DNA from: Thioclava atlantica
GTDB taxonomy: Bacteria; Pseudomonadota; Alphaproteobacteria; Rhodobacterales; Rhodobacteraceae
Direction of reading: 5' to 3'
NCBI RefSeq assembly: GCF_000737065.1
Contig: NZ_AQRC01000003.1
Coordinates: forward strand, 276,376-340,375
Length of the DNA: 64,000 bases
Below the pieces are notes generated by a model. It was not told the origin of the DNA. It saw only the letters and a list, made by a program, of their open reading frames with translations, and ran no database searches. Numbering within the stretch: position 1 is the stretch's first letter; each line of letters begins with the position of its first letter. Positions 42,901 to 50,220 of this stretch are shown piece by piece. The translations under genes and the position numbers were made by a program.

Positions 42901-43019
42901 GAACTGCCCGTGATGCCGTGCGCGAGCTTCTCGAGCGGTTCGGAATAACCGGCGGCAAACGTGGCAGCCCCCCCGGCGGCAAGCGCACCTTGCAGCAATC
43001 TGCGACGATTCTTATCCAT
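39924..43019 (-). CDS. ttrA: Molybdopterin oxidoreductase, tetrathionate reductase subunit A-like
   Basis: The 1031-aa protein has a twin-arginine signal (MDKNRRRLLQGALAAGGAATFAAG), so it is exported folded to the periplasm. Cys79, Cys82, Cys86 and probably Cys144 (CYGCTTKC ... CARG) bind the N-terminal [4Fe-4S]. Cys260 in GHHGAYCGLAFRMG is the likely molybdenum ligand. Length, Tat signal and the ttrB-ttrC-ttrA order fit TtrA, which reduces tetrathionate to thiosulfate. A related sulfur- or arsenic-oxyanion substrate cannot be excluded. AAGGAGAG precedes the ATG, which overlaps the end of ttrC by 8 nt. Confidence 0.82.
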   Translation of the reverse strand: MDKNRRRLLQGALAAGGAATFAAGYSEPLEKLAHGITGSSGEKPAHPIYGNAPKPEFQVDPATGDLTPNPDQRIAFTVCYGCTTKCGVRVRIDKETDSVIRVAGNPYNPLSADAHIDLDTPVRDALCGLSRYDDKGQINRSTACARGNAMIAQIGSPHRVLSVLKRTGPRGSGQWETVSFEQAIEEICEGGDLFGEGAVEGLKALNDYETLIDPDNPEFGPKTNQLLVMEAADYGRSDLLKRFAFNAFGTRNYGHHGAYCGLAFRMGSGAVMNDMAKYAHMKPDFANADFALFIGSAPSQAGNPFKRQGRLLAEARARGAFDYVVVDPALNASVVESAGARANWVPVRPGSDTALAMALIRWLLENEGYAEDFLALPSQAAADAAGEAGHTNATHLVIVEDGHPKKDHFLRKSDLGLAEAGAKDDAPMAMSGGAVIAASEAPRGDLFVDATVALPDGSQVAVKSSLALLRDAAMENSFADYAEACGVPEERIADIAARFKAGGRRAAADCHGGMMSGGGFYAAFGVQMLNLLAGSVNHTGGAAQGGGSFKGITKGPRYDLQTFPGMRKPKGIFLSRSKFPYEKSSEYKRKVAAGENPYPAKAPWRSLAPPTLTEHLSSTLDGYPYPIKAIISNMANPLYGQAGLNALIAEKLADPKKLGLFVAVDGFINETNRYADYIFPDSVMYEVWGFTGAWSGNLVKMTTACWPVIEPRQAKTADGEPVSMESFFITVAKRLGLPGFGEKAIPAADGSLVGLDSAQDFFLRAAANIAFQGDQLPEATEDDVEMSGLAPLLPKIEAVLPEEERGPVAYLYSRGGRFQSYAKAHQGEKLGNRWKRTFCVYNEEVATSIDSQTGKHHRGVPQFVIPSLADGTPMREVFSEKEWPLLAFSFKSNLMNPYAAGLDRLRMIKPYNPVLLHEADARLFGIEHGDTIEIESPGGKVTGTALVTKGVMRGALGIEHGFGHRELGAAEHRIDGEKYGGNPWIGAGVSLNDLGFADPTRSVAGTWLEPISGAAVRQGLPVRVRAVSAVA

Positions 43020-44157
43020 AGTTCGGCTCTCCTTGAACTGCGGAGGGAATTTCAGCCTCGTCGCGACCACCGAGGGCGGTGCGCCAAGGAACGAACATGT
43101 TGATGATCAGGACCACGGCCAGCCACAGGCCGAAGCTCCCGACGATGCCGAGGATCCCTTGCGACCCGGGATCGATGGCGTAGTGCTGGAAGCCCGCGCT
43201 GTTGCGCGCCACCGTCTGCACTTCCATGAGGACGGTCCAGCGGAACATCCAGGCCACGTGGAGCGCGAGCAGGCCGAGGATCCAGCGCGTGCCGCGCAGC
43301 GATCCGAAGATCTCCATCAGCCCGGCTCCGAGGAAGAGGACGACACCGACGACGACGTTCCAATAGGCCAGTCCACGCCAGTCGGGGTTGTTGCGCACCG
43401 AGTCGATCGCGGCGGCGACGGAACCCTCGTTCATCGTCAGCCCCTGGGCAAGCCAGCCGGCCACGACGAGCCCCGCCAGCACCAGCGAGACAAGGATCAC
43501 CGTCAGCATCTGGTCACCCGCGCGCGGATGACGAAGACCGGAGAAGCGGTTGAGCACGACCACCAGGCCCGCTGCGCCGATGAGGCCGGTGATCAGGAAC
43601 ATCGCCGGCAGGTATTCGGTATGCCACAGCGGGCGCGCCTTGAGGATCGCGACTTCCGCGCCGGTATAGATCATCACCCCGAGGGAGAACACGACCGCGG
43701 CCAGCCCGACGAGCACGACTGCCCAACGCGGCGTCTCCCACTGTCCGAGCGGCACGATCCGGGCGAGCCAGCCCTGCACGCCGCCCGCATTCGCATGGGC
43801 GCGCATCGGGTTGCGCCAGACCAGCCAGCCCAGCACCACGACCGCCCCGACATAGAGGGGCAGGAAGAAGCTGCCGAGCGCCATCCAGGAGGTCGGGTTG
43901 GGGTAGGCGTAGAAATGCCAGAACCGCATCGGCTGGTGCAGGTCGGCCAGAAGCGTGATCGGCGCCACGATGGCGGTGCTGACGGCGCCCAGCAGGGCCA
44001 GACGGCCCGCCGCCTTCCAGTTCTCCCGCCCGAAGATCACGCCCGGCACAGCCAGCCAGAGCGACGCGTAGGAGAGCGCGATGAGAAAGAAATACTGGAC
44101 CGCCCAAGGATACCAGGCGATCCCGTAGCGCGGTGCGATGAGTTCAATGCTCTGCAT
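43012..44157 (-). CDS. ttrC: NrfD-family membrane subunit, tetrathionate reductase subunit C-like
   Basis: The 381-aa protein has about nine membrane helices and the NrfD/PsrC fold. The first segment, WAVQYFFLIALSYASLWLAV, is followed by LLADLHQPMRFWHFYAYPNPTSWMALGSFFLPLY, the conserved loop near the quinol site. It would oxidise quinol and pass electrons to the TtrB-like subunit. It overlaps ttrB by 14 nt and ttrA by 8 nt, so the three subunits are tightly coupled. Confidence 0.85.
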   Translation of the reverse strand: MQSIELIAPRYGIAWYPWAVQYFFLIALSYASLWLAVPGVIFGRENWKAAGRLALLGAVSTAIVAPITLLADLHQPMRFWHFYAYPNPTSWMALGSFFLPLYVGAVVVLGWLVWRNPMRAHANAGGVQGWLARIVPLGQWETPRWAVVLVGLAAVVFSLGVMIYTGAEVAILKARPLWHTEYLPAMFLITGLIGAAGLVVVLNRFSGLRHPRAGDQMLTVILVSLVLAGLVVAGWLAQGLTMNEGSVAAAIDSVRNNPDWRGLAYWNVVVGVVLFLGAGLMEIFGSLRGTRWILGLLALHVAWMFRWTVLMEVQTVARNSAGFQHYAIDPGSQGILGIVGSFGLWLAVVLIINMFVPWRTALGGRDEAEIPSAVQGEPNYG

Positions 44158-44923
44158 ATTCGTACCCCAATTCCTGACCTTCGTGGTCGCGGACGTCCCA
44201 CAGGCCCGGCACGGCGGCCGGCCGGGTCGCGAAACGCTCGTCCATCCCCAGATAGAAGACATGCGGAGAGGTGTTCTTCTCCGGCTTGAGCACCTTCAAT
44301 TCGTCGTAATGCTCGTCGATCATCCGGGAGATCTGGCTCTTCGGATCGTGGATATCGCCGATGATGCGTGCGCCACCGACGCAGGATTCGACGCAAGCCG
44401 GAAGCAGACCGGCCTCGAGCCTGTGAGCGCAGAAGGTGCATTTGTCGGCGGTCTGCGTGCGCTCGTTGATGAAGCGCGCGTCATAGGGACAGGCCTGAAC
44501 GCAATAGGCACAGCCCACGCAGCGGTCCGAATCCACCACGACGATCCCGTCTTCCCTCTGGAAGGTGGCCCCGACCGGGCAGACGGGGACGCAGGGCGGG
44601 TTGTCACAATGGTTGCACAAGCGCGGCAACATGAACTGCGCCAGCCCGCCGGTTTCGGTGCTTTGAACCTCGGATTGCGACACGATCGTTCGGAATTTTC
44701 CGAGCGGTGCCTGATTTTCGATGTGGCAGGACACAGTGCATGCCTGACATCCGATACAGCGACGCAGGTCGATGAGCATCGCGTATCTCTTTTCGGGATC
44801 GCCACCGCGACGCGGTGGCTGATCGTTAATTCCAGCCTCAGCAACACTCGCCAGCGGCACGAAAGCCGCACCGGCGGTAATGCGTGCCGCCTGGCCTAGA
44901 AACAAACGTCTTGCCAGATCCAT
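44144..44923 (-). CDS. ttrB: Four-cluster ferredoxin subunit, tetrathionate reductase subunit B-like
   Basis: The 259-aa protein has an N-terminal twin-arginine-like leader (MDLARRLFLGQAARITAGAAFVPLASVAEA) and sixteen cluster cysteines in four blocks: CIGCQACTVSC, CNHCDNPPCVPVCP, CVGCAYCVQACP and CTFCAHRLEAGLLPACVESC. It relays electrons from the membrane subunit to the molybdenum subunit. It is the first gene of the operon; GGAGG lies about 12 nt before the ATG, a rather wide spacing. Confidence 0.87.
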   Translation of the reverse strand: MDLARRLFLGQAARITAGAAFVPLASVAEAGINDQPPRRGGDPEKRYAMLIDLRRCIGCQACTVSCHIENQAPLGKFRTIVSQSEVQSTETGGLAQFMLPRLCNHCDNPPCVPVCPVGATFQREDGIVVVDSDRCVGCAYCVQACPYDARFINERTQTADKCTFCAHRLEAGLLPACVESCVGGARIIGDIHDPKSQISRMIDEHYDELKVLKPEKNTSPHVFYLGMDERFATRPAAVPGLWDVRDHEGQELGYEYAEH

Positions 44924-45347
44924 GGTCTCGCACTGCCTCCTTACCCTTTCCGGACGAACACTCACGCCGCTATCACGGCCTCGTGTTCGCCAACTTTGAT
45001 GCAGCGCAAACCAGAGGCAGAAACATAGCCGGTATGCACTTGAATCATATATGAATTTTCGATCCATGAATGGGGATGACGTGTCGTTCCCCTGCGGGAG
45101 GGCCATCTTCTCAGGCGCCTGACGGGTTCTCGGAACGGTCCGCGACTCCGGCCGCGCGCCCGGGAAGAAGTTCGGCGGGAACTGCAGAAAAGCGCTATGT
45201 TGACGCGCGCCAGGAATGGCGGATGCTGGCCCGGATATGCGCAATCAAATGGGGAGGTGCGCCCTGCCCCGCATTTCCCTAGAAAGAAGTGGCCCCCGGT
45301 GATCGGCCGGGAGGTGATCGAGGAACCCGAAATCATCCGGAGGTCGC
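44924..45347. promoter_or_regulatory. 424-bp divergent region between ttrBCA and the amidase operon
   Basis: No supported gene is present. It holds an FNR-like site (listed separately), a 10-bp palindrome TCATATATGA at 45044-45053, and a CGGAGG ribosome-binding site before the amidase. No ttrR or ttrS gene is found on either side. Confidence 0.5.
44996..45009. promoter_or_regulatory. FNR/FnrL-like site upstream of ttrB
   Basis: TTGAT-GCAG-CGCAA matches the TTGAT-N4-ATCAA consensus at 8 of 10 positions and lies 73 nt before the ttrB start. Oxygen control would suit an anaerobic reductase; the match is by eye. Confidence 0.45.
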
Positions 45348-46610
45348 ATGAGCGAGGAATTCCGCAGCAAGGTCGCCCAGGCCATCGCCCGGGTCGAGGC
45401 CCTTCCCGAGCCCGAGCGGCGCGCGATCTTCACCGAGTTCACCCCGGCGCGCATCCGCTCGGACGCCGAAGCGCTGATCGCCCGGCGTGACGCGGGCGAG
45501 GATATGCCGCTCTTCGGAACGCTCGTCTCGGTCAAGGATCTCTTCGACGAGGCGGGCCAGGTGACCTCCGCGGGCTCGCGGCTCTTGGCCGGCCGCGATC
45601 CGGCGCGTGAAGATTGCGAGCCCGTGCGCCGGTTGAAGACGGCCGGGGCTCTGATGTTCGGGCGCAGCTCGATGTCGGAATTCGCCTATTCCGGCGTGGG
45701 CCTGAACCCGCATCACGGCACCCCCTCGAGCGCGCTCGTCCCCGGCGCCATCCCCGGCGGGTCCAGTTCCGGTGCGGCCGTCTGCATCGGGCTCGGGATC
45801 ACCGATGCGGCGATCGGCACCGATACGGGCGGCTCGCTGCGCGTCCCCGCCGCCGCGAACGGGATCTGGGGCTACAAGCCGAGCCACGGGCTGCTCGACG
45901 CTCGCGGCGTGCATCCGCTCTCGCCCAGTTATGACGATCCGGGGCCGATGGCGCGCGATCTCGGGCTCTTGCACCTGATGACCGAGGTGATGGCCGGGCG
46001 CACCCTGCCCGCCGCGCCCGAGCGCCCGCTGCGCCTTGCCGTGCCTGATGGCGCCTTCACCGACAAGCTCGCGCCCGAAGTGTCCGCTCTCTTCGAGGCG
46101 GAACAGGCGCGGATCGCATCCGCCGGGCACCGCCTCGATCCCGTCGACATGACCGAGATCGGCGCGGCGATCATCCTCAATCGCACCATCGTCGCGGCCG
46201 AGGCGCTCGAGATCTATGCCGGAGATCTCGAGCGGCTGGAGGAGGTCGGCGATCCGCGGGTGCTCTCCCGGATCCGCTTCGCAGAGACGCTCTCCTCCGA
46301 GGAGATCGCCGAGGCCTATGCGGAGCGCGCCCGCATCGTCGCGCTGTTCGAGCGCAAGATGGAAGGGTTCGACGCCCTGCTGGCACCGGTGCTGATGCGG
46401 CTGCCACCCACCATCGCCGAGGTCGAGGACCAGTTCGACCGGCTCAATGTCGCGATGCTGCGCAACACCTCCCTGATCAACCTCGTCGATGGCTGCGCGA
46501 TCGCGATGCCGTCCCCCGGCCTAGCCCCGCCCTATTCGATGACCATGCTCGCGGGTGTTCACGGCGCAGATGCGGCGATCCTTGCGGCGGCCCGGCAGTT
46601 GAGCGGGTGA
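45348..46610 (+). CDS. Amidase signature family hydrolase
   Basis: The 420-aa enzyme has the Ser-cisSer-Lys triad regions: Lys in LVSVKDLFDEAG, cis-Ser in PGGSSSGAAV and the nucleophile Ser in IGTDTGGSLRVPAA. It hydrolyses a small or peptide-like amide. It heads an operon with pxpB, pxpC and pxpA (9-nt gap, then 4-nt overlaps), so it may release 5-oxoproline or a related lactam or amide. CGGAGG lies 4 nt before the ATG. Confidence 0.9.
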   Translation: MSEEFRSKVAQAIARVEALPEPERRAIFTEFTPARIRSDAEALIARRDAGEDMPLFGTLVSVKDLFDEAGQVTSAGSRLLAGRDPAREDCEPVRRLKTAGALMFGRSSMSEFAYSGVGLNPHHGTPSSALVPGAIPGGSSSGAAVCIGLGITDAAIGTDTGGSLRVPAAANGIWGYKPSHGLLDARGVHPLSPSYDDPGPMARDLGLLHLMTEVMAGRTLPAAPERPLRLAVPDGAFTDKLAPEVSALFEAEQARIASAGHRLDPVDMTEIGAAIILNRTIVAAEALEIYAGDLERLEEVGDPRVLSRIRFAETLSSEEIAEAYAERARIVALFERKMEGFDALLAPVLMRLPPTIAEVEDQFDRLNVAMLRNTSLINLVDGCAIAMPSPGLAPPYSMTMLAGVHGADAAILAAARQLSG

Positions 46611-46619
46611 CGGATCGCG

Positions 46620-47363
46620 ATGGCCGAGACGGTTCTCACGCCTGAGCTTCTCCCTGCCGGGGCCGACGGGTTCGTGCTGCGCTTCGCTCTGACGCCGGAG
46701 CCGCGCGCGATGGCGGCGGCGCGCAGTCTCGCGGACCGGCTCGAGGCAGCGCCGCCCCCCGGCACGGTCGAGATCGCCCCGGCGCTCGTCTCGGTGCTGC
46801 TGCGTTTCGACCCCGCCCGGACGGACCGCGAGACGCTCGCGGCGCATCTTCGCACCGTGGCGCAGGAGATCGCGGCCACCGAGCCCCGGATGCCGGAGCC
46901 TTCGCGGCGCTGGACCATCCCGGTCTCGTTCGGCAACGAGAACGGGCCGCAACTGAGCGATGTCGCGACCAAGCTGGGAATGGGCGAAGACGCCGCGATC
47001 CGCGAGATCTGCGCGTCCGAACTGCGCGTGCTCACCATCGGCTTCGCGCCGGGCCAGCCCTATATCGGGCTTCTGCCCGACGCCTGGCACCTGCCCCGGC
47101 TCTCGGAACTCACCCCGACCGTTCCGCCCGGCGCGGTGGTGGTCGCGGTGCGCCAGATCGTGCTGTTCGGATCGGCCTCGGCCACCGGATGGCGGCAGAT
47201 CGGGCGCGCGGCCTTTCGGACCTTCATGCCCGAGCGCCGCGAACCGATGCCGCTCCGGGGCGGCGACGCGATCCGCTTCGCCCCCGCTTCCGCCGCCGAG
47301 ATCGACGCGCTCTCGGGCGAGGGCGACCGCATGGGCGGAGCGCGGCTCGAGGTGCTGCGATGA
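46620..47363 (+). CDS. pxpB: 5-oxoprolinase subunit PxpB (KipI family)
   Basis: The 247-aa protein has the KipI/PxpB core: RRWTIPVSFGNENGPQLSDVATKLGMGEDAAIREICASELRVLTIGFAPGQPYIGLLPDAWHLPRLSELTPTVPPGAVVVAVRQIVLF. With PxpC and PxpA it forms the prokaryotic ATP-dependent 5-oxoprolinase that opens pyroglutamate to glutamate. Its stop overlaps the pxpC start by 4 nt. The N-terminal 90 residues are more divergent. Confidence 0.92.
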   Translation: MAETVLTPELLPAGADGFVLRFALTPEPRAMAAARSLADRLEAAPPPGTVEIAPALVSVLLRFDPARTDRETLAAHLRTVAQEIAATEPRMPEPSRRWTIPVSFGNENGPQLSDVATKLGMGEDAAIREICASELRVLTIGFAPGQPYIGLLPDAWHLPRLSELTPTVPPGAVVVAVRQIVLFGSASATGWRQIGRAAFRTFMPERREPMPLRGGDAIRFAPASAAEIDALSGEGDRMGGARLEVLR

Positions 47364-48376
47364 GCGCGCTTACGCTCCATCGCGCGGACGGCCTGCTCAC
47401 GGTGCAGGATCTGGGCCGCCCCGGCCATCTAGCGGAAGGGCTGTCGCGCGGCGGCGCGATGGATCGCCGCGCGCTTCTCGAGGCGGCGGCGCTTCTGGGT
47501 GCGCGCCAGCCGCCAGCCGGGATCGAGATGGCGGGCGCGGGGGGCACCTTCACGGTCAGTGCCCCGACCCGGATCGCGCTGACCGGGGCGCCGATGCGCG
47601 CGACGCTCGATCAGGAGCCGCTGCGCTGGAACTCCACCCATCTCGTGAACCCCGGCCAGCGCCTGCGGATCGGTGCTCTCCAGGCGGGCGTTTACGGCTA
47701 CCTCGTGCCGGCAGGCGGGATGGCCACGCCGGACTGGCTGGGCAGCCGCGCGGCGCATCTCACGATCGGAATCGGGCAATTGCTGAGCTCCGGCAGCGAA
47801 CTCCCCATCGGCCCGGATCCGGAACCGCACCGCCCCGCCCTCACCCTTCCGCCCGACCCTCGCTTCGAGGGCGGTGTCGTGCGGGTGATGGACGGGCCGC
47901 AGACCGCGCTTTTCGATGCCGAGGTGATCGAGGCCTTCTACGCGACCGAGTTCACGCGCGGGGTGCGCGGCAACCGTCAGGGGGTGCAACTTGAAGCCGC
48001 GAGACGCTTCACCTCCGGCCACGCGAAAGGGCTCGCCTCGGACCTGATCGGTCCGGGCGATGTGCAGATGACCGGCGAGGGGGCGCCCTACGTCCTGATG
48101 GCCGAATGCCAGACGGTGGGGGGTTATCCCCGCCTCGGAACGGTCCTGCCCGCCGATCTGCCCCGCATTGCGCAGGCTGCACCGGGGATGAAGCTGCGCC
48201 CGGTCCACGTGACGCTCAAGCAGGCGATCGCGCTCCACCAGCCCGAGGCGGAGGAGCTGCGCGAGATCGCGGCCCGCTGCCAGCCCTTGGTCCGGGATCC
48301 CGCCACGATCCGCGACCTGCTATCCTATCAACTCATCGGCGGTATCACCCGCGGCGACGATCTGGAGAGAGAATGA
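47360..48376 (+). CDS. pxpC: 5-oxoprolinase subunit PxpC (KipA family)
   Basis: The 338-aa protein carries the KipA/carboxyltransferase-like fold: VQDLGRPGHLAEGLSRGGAMDRRALLEAAALLG, then VRVMDGPQTALF, FTRGVRGNRQGVQLE, LASDLIGPGDVQMTGEGAPYVLMAECQTVGGYPRLGTVLPADLPRIAQAAPG. It is coupled to both neighbours by ATGA overlaps, as expected for subunits of one enzyme. KipA homologues in Bacillus were first described with sporulation kinase control, which does not apply here. Confidence 0.93.
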   Translation: MSALTLHRADGLLTVQDLGRPGHLAEGLSRGGAMDRRALLEAAALLGARQPPAGIEMAGAGGTFTVSAPTRIALTGAPMRATLDQEPLRWNSTHLVNPGQRLRIGALQAGVYGYLVPAGGMATPDWLGSRAAHLTIGIGQLLSSGSELPIGPDPEPHRPALTLPPDPRFEGGVVRVMDGPQTALFDAEVIEAFYATEFTRGVRGNRQGVQLEAARRFTSGHAKGLASDLIGPGDVQMTGEGAPYVLMAECQTVGGYPRLGTVLPADLPRIAQAAPGMKLRPVHVTLKQAIALHQPEAEELREIAARCQPLVRDPATIRDLLSYQLIGGITRGDDLERE

Positions 48377-49125
48377 AGATCGACCTCAATTCCGATATGG
48401 GCGAAGGCTTCGGGCCGTGGCAGATGGGCGATGATGCGGCCCTGCTCAAGGTGATCTCCTCGGCCAATATCGCCTGCGGCTTTCACGCGGGCGACCCGCA
48501 GGTGATGGCCCACACGATGCGCCGCGCGGTCGAAACGGGCGTCGGGATCGGGGCGCATCCCGGTTTTCCCGACCTGCATGGCTTCGGCCGCCGCCGGATG
48601 ACCCTCTCGAGCGAGGAGCTGGGCAACCTCGTCACCTATCAGCTCGGTGCGGCTCAGGCGATGGCGCGGCGCGCGGGCGGCAGCGTGCGCCATTTCAAAC
48701 TGCACGGGGCGCTCTCGAACATGGCCTGCGAAGTTCCCGCGATTGCGCGGGCCTGCTATGAGGCCGCGCTGCAGGTCGATCCGCAGATCGTCCTGGTCGG
48801 GCTGCCCGCGACCGCGATGGAGGCCGTCGCGCGCGAACTCGATGCGCGATGGGCCGGGGAGATCTTCGCCGACCGCGCCTATGAGGCCGACGCCTCTCTC
48901 GTGGATCGCTCGAAACCCGGCGCGGTGCTGCACGATCCGGCCGAGATCGGTCCGCGCATCGAGGCCATGCTGCGCGCGGGCGCGATCATCACCGAGAGCG
49001 GCAAGCAGATCCCCTGCCGGATTGACACGGTCTGCGTGCATGGCGACACCGCCCGGGCGGTCGACATGGCGCGCGCCCTGCGGACCCATCTCGAAGGCGC
49101 GGGGATCGGGATCGCACAATTCTGA
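48373..49125 (+). CDS. pxpA: 5-oxoprolinase subunit PxpA (LamB/YcsF family)
   Basis: The 250-aa protein has the YcsF signature DLNSDMGEGFG at the N-terminus, SANIACGFHAGDP, GAHPGFPDLHGFGRR and the terminal CVHGDTARAVDMAR. It supplies the hydrolytic subunit of 5-oxoprolinase. It is the last gene of the amidase-pxpBCA operon. The asparaginase gene lies convergent 9 nt beyond its stop. Confidence 0.95.
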   Translation: MKIDLNSDMGEGFGPWQMGDDAALLKVISSANIACGFHAGDPQVMAHTMRRAVETGVGIGAHPGFPDLHGFGRRRMTLSSEELGNLVTYQLGAAQAMARRAGGSVRHFKLHGALSNMACEVPAIARACYEAALQVDPQIVLVGLPATAMEAVARELDARWAGEIFADRAYEADASLVDRSKPGAVLHDPAEIGPRIEAMLRAGAIITESGKQIPCRIDTVCVHGDTARAVDMARALRTHLEGAGIGIAQF

Positions 49126-49134
49126 CGGCGGCAA

Positions 49135-50073
49135 TCAGGTCTCGGGGGTGAACTCCCCGCAGAGCGATACCGCGAGCCTGTCGCGCCCTTTCGCTCCGAG
49201 CGAAAGCACATGGACGAGCTTGGCATAGGCCGCTTCGACCGTCATGTCGCGCCCGTCGATCACGCCGTGATCGCGCAGGATCGCTCCGGCCGCATAGGTG
49301 CCGAGCGCGATCCCGCCCTCGGGACACTGGCTGACAGCAATGACCGGAATGTCGCGGGCCTGCGCGAGTTTGAGCGCGCGGCGCAGCCCCTCGGTATCGG
49401 GCGCGGTGCCCGAGCCGTAGCAGCGCAGCACCAGCCCGTCGCATCGCTCGGCGGCGAACTCGAAAAGCGCCTCCTCCGTTCCCGGCGCCACAGCGAGCAC
49501 GGCAACCCGCGCGGGCTGCATTCGGTGACGGATCAGATCGGCCCCAGGCTGGCGCGGCGGGATCTCCGAAGGGTCGGCCGCGAACGCGTCGAAGGCGCGC
49601 GAATGGCTCTTGCGGAGCCGCGCCCCGTGCAGCCTGCGGCCGGCGAACTGCACCCAGACACCGGGCGGGGCATTGCGGGCCGCGTCGAGCGCCTCGATCA
49701 GGTTGCGCCCGCCATCGGAGCCTTCGACGGTCAATGGCAGCATCGACCCGGTCACGATCACCGGCTTGCCGAGCCCTTCCAGCGCGAAGCAGAGCGCTGC
49801 CCCGCTATAGGCGAGCGTATCGGTGCCGTGGGTCACGACGAACGCGTCATGGCGGGCGTAGCCCCGCGCGATCTCCTCCGCGATCCGGTCCCAGTCCTGT
49901 GGCCCGGCATTGGCGCTGTCGATCAGCGGGCGCAACGCGCAGAGGTCGACATCTGCCGCGGCTTCCGGATGCCGGGCGAGGAAGGCCTCGATCACGCCTT
50001 CGCGCGGCGCGAACCCCTCCGGGGTCGGCGCCATGCCGATCGTGCCGCCGCTATGGATCACCAGAATCGTCAC
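49135..50073 (-). CDS. ansA: Type I L-asparaginase
   Basis: The 312-aa enzyme has both catalytic threonine regions: ILVIHSGGTIGM at the N-terminus and VVTHGTDTLAYSG. No signal peptide is seen, fitting a cytosolic type I enzyme that deamidates asparagine to aspartate. The start is GTG at 50073. It lies next to other amide-opening enzymes (amidase, 5-oxoprolinase), so this stretch looks like an amide-nitrogen salvage cluster. Confidence 0.92.
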   Translation of the reverse strand: MTILVIHSGGTIGMAPTPEGFAPREGVIEAFLARHPEAAADVDLCALRPLIDSANAGPQDWDRIAEEIARGYARHDAFVVTHGTDTLAYSGAALCFALEGLGKPVIVTGSMLPLTVEGSDGGRNLIEALDAARNAPPGVWVQFAGRRLHGARLRKSHSRAFDAFAADPSEIPPRQPGADLIRHRMQPARVAVLAVAPGTEEALFEFAAERCDGLVLRCYGSGTAPDTEGLRRALKLAQARDIPVIAVSQCPEGGIALGTYAAGAILRDHGVIDGRDMTVEAAYAKLVHVLSLGAKGRDRLAVSLCGEFTPET

Positions 50074-50166
50074 GTCTTCGCCCCCATTGCCGATGCGGCC
50101 TGCGTAGCGCCCATCGGTTTCGCGGCCAAGGCGATTGTCGCCAGCGAAACGGGTGAGCCATGAAAA

Positions 50167-50200
50167 AGCGCGCGCGAGCCGGTCGGGCTCGCACGCGCCT
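50167..50200 (-). terminator. Intrinsic terminator of the BCCT transporter gene
   Basis: On the minus strand a GC-rich stem formed by 50185-50200 and 50167-50180 (one bulge) around GACC is followed by TTTTTC. It lies 20 nt after the transporter stop. Confidence 0.8.
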
Positions 50201-50220
50201 TCTCTTGCAATCGGGCTGGT

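Noticed and set aside
41175..43103. A 642-residue open frame antisense to ttrA
   Set aside because: Same shadow effect; no domain or ribosome-binding site, and ttrA has clear motifs throughout.
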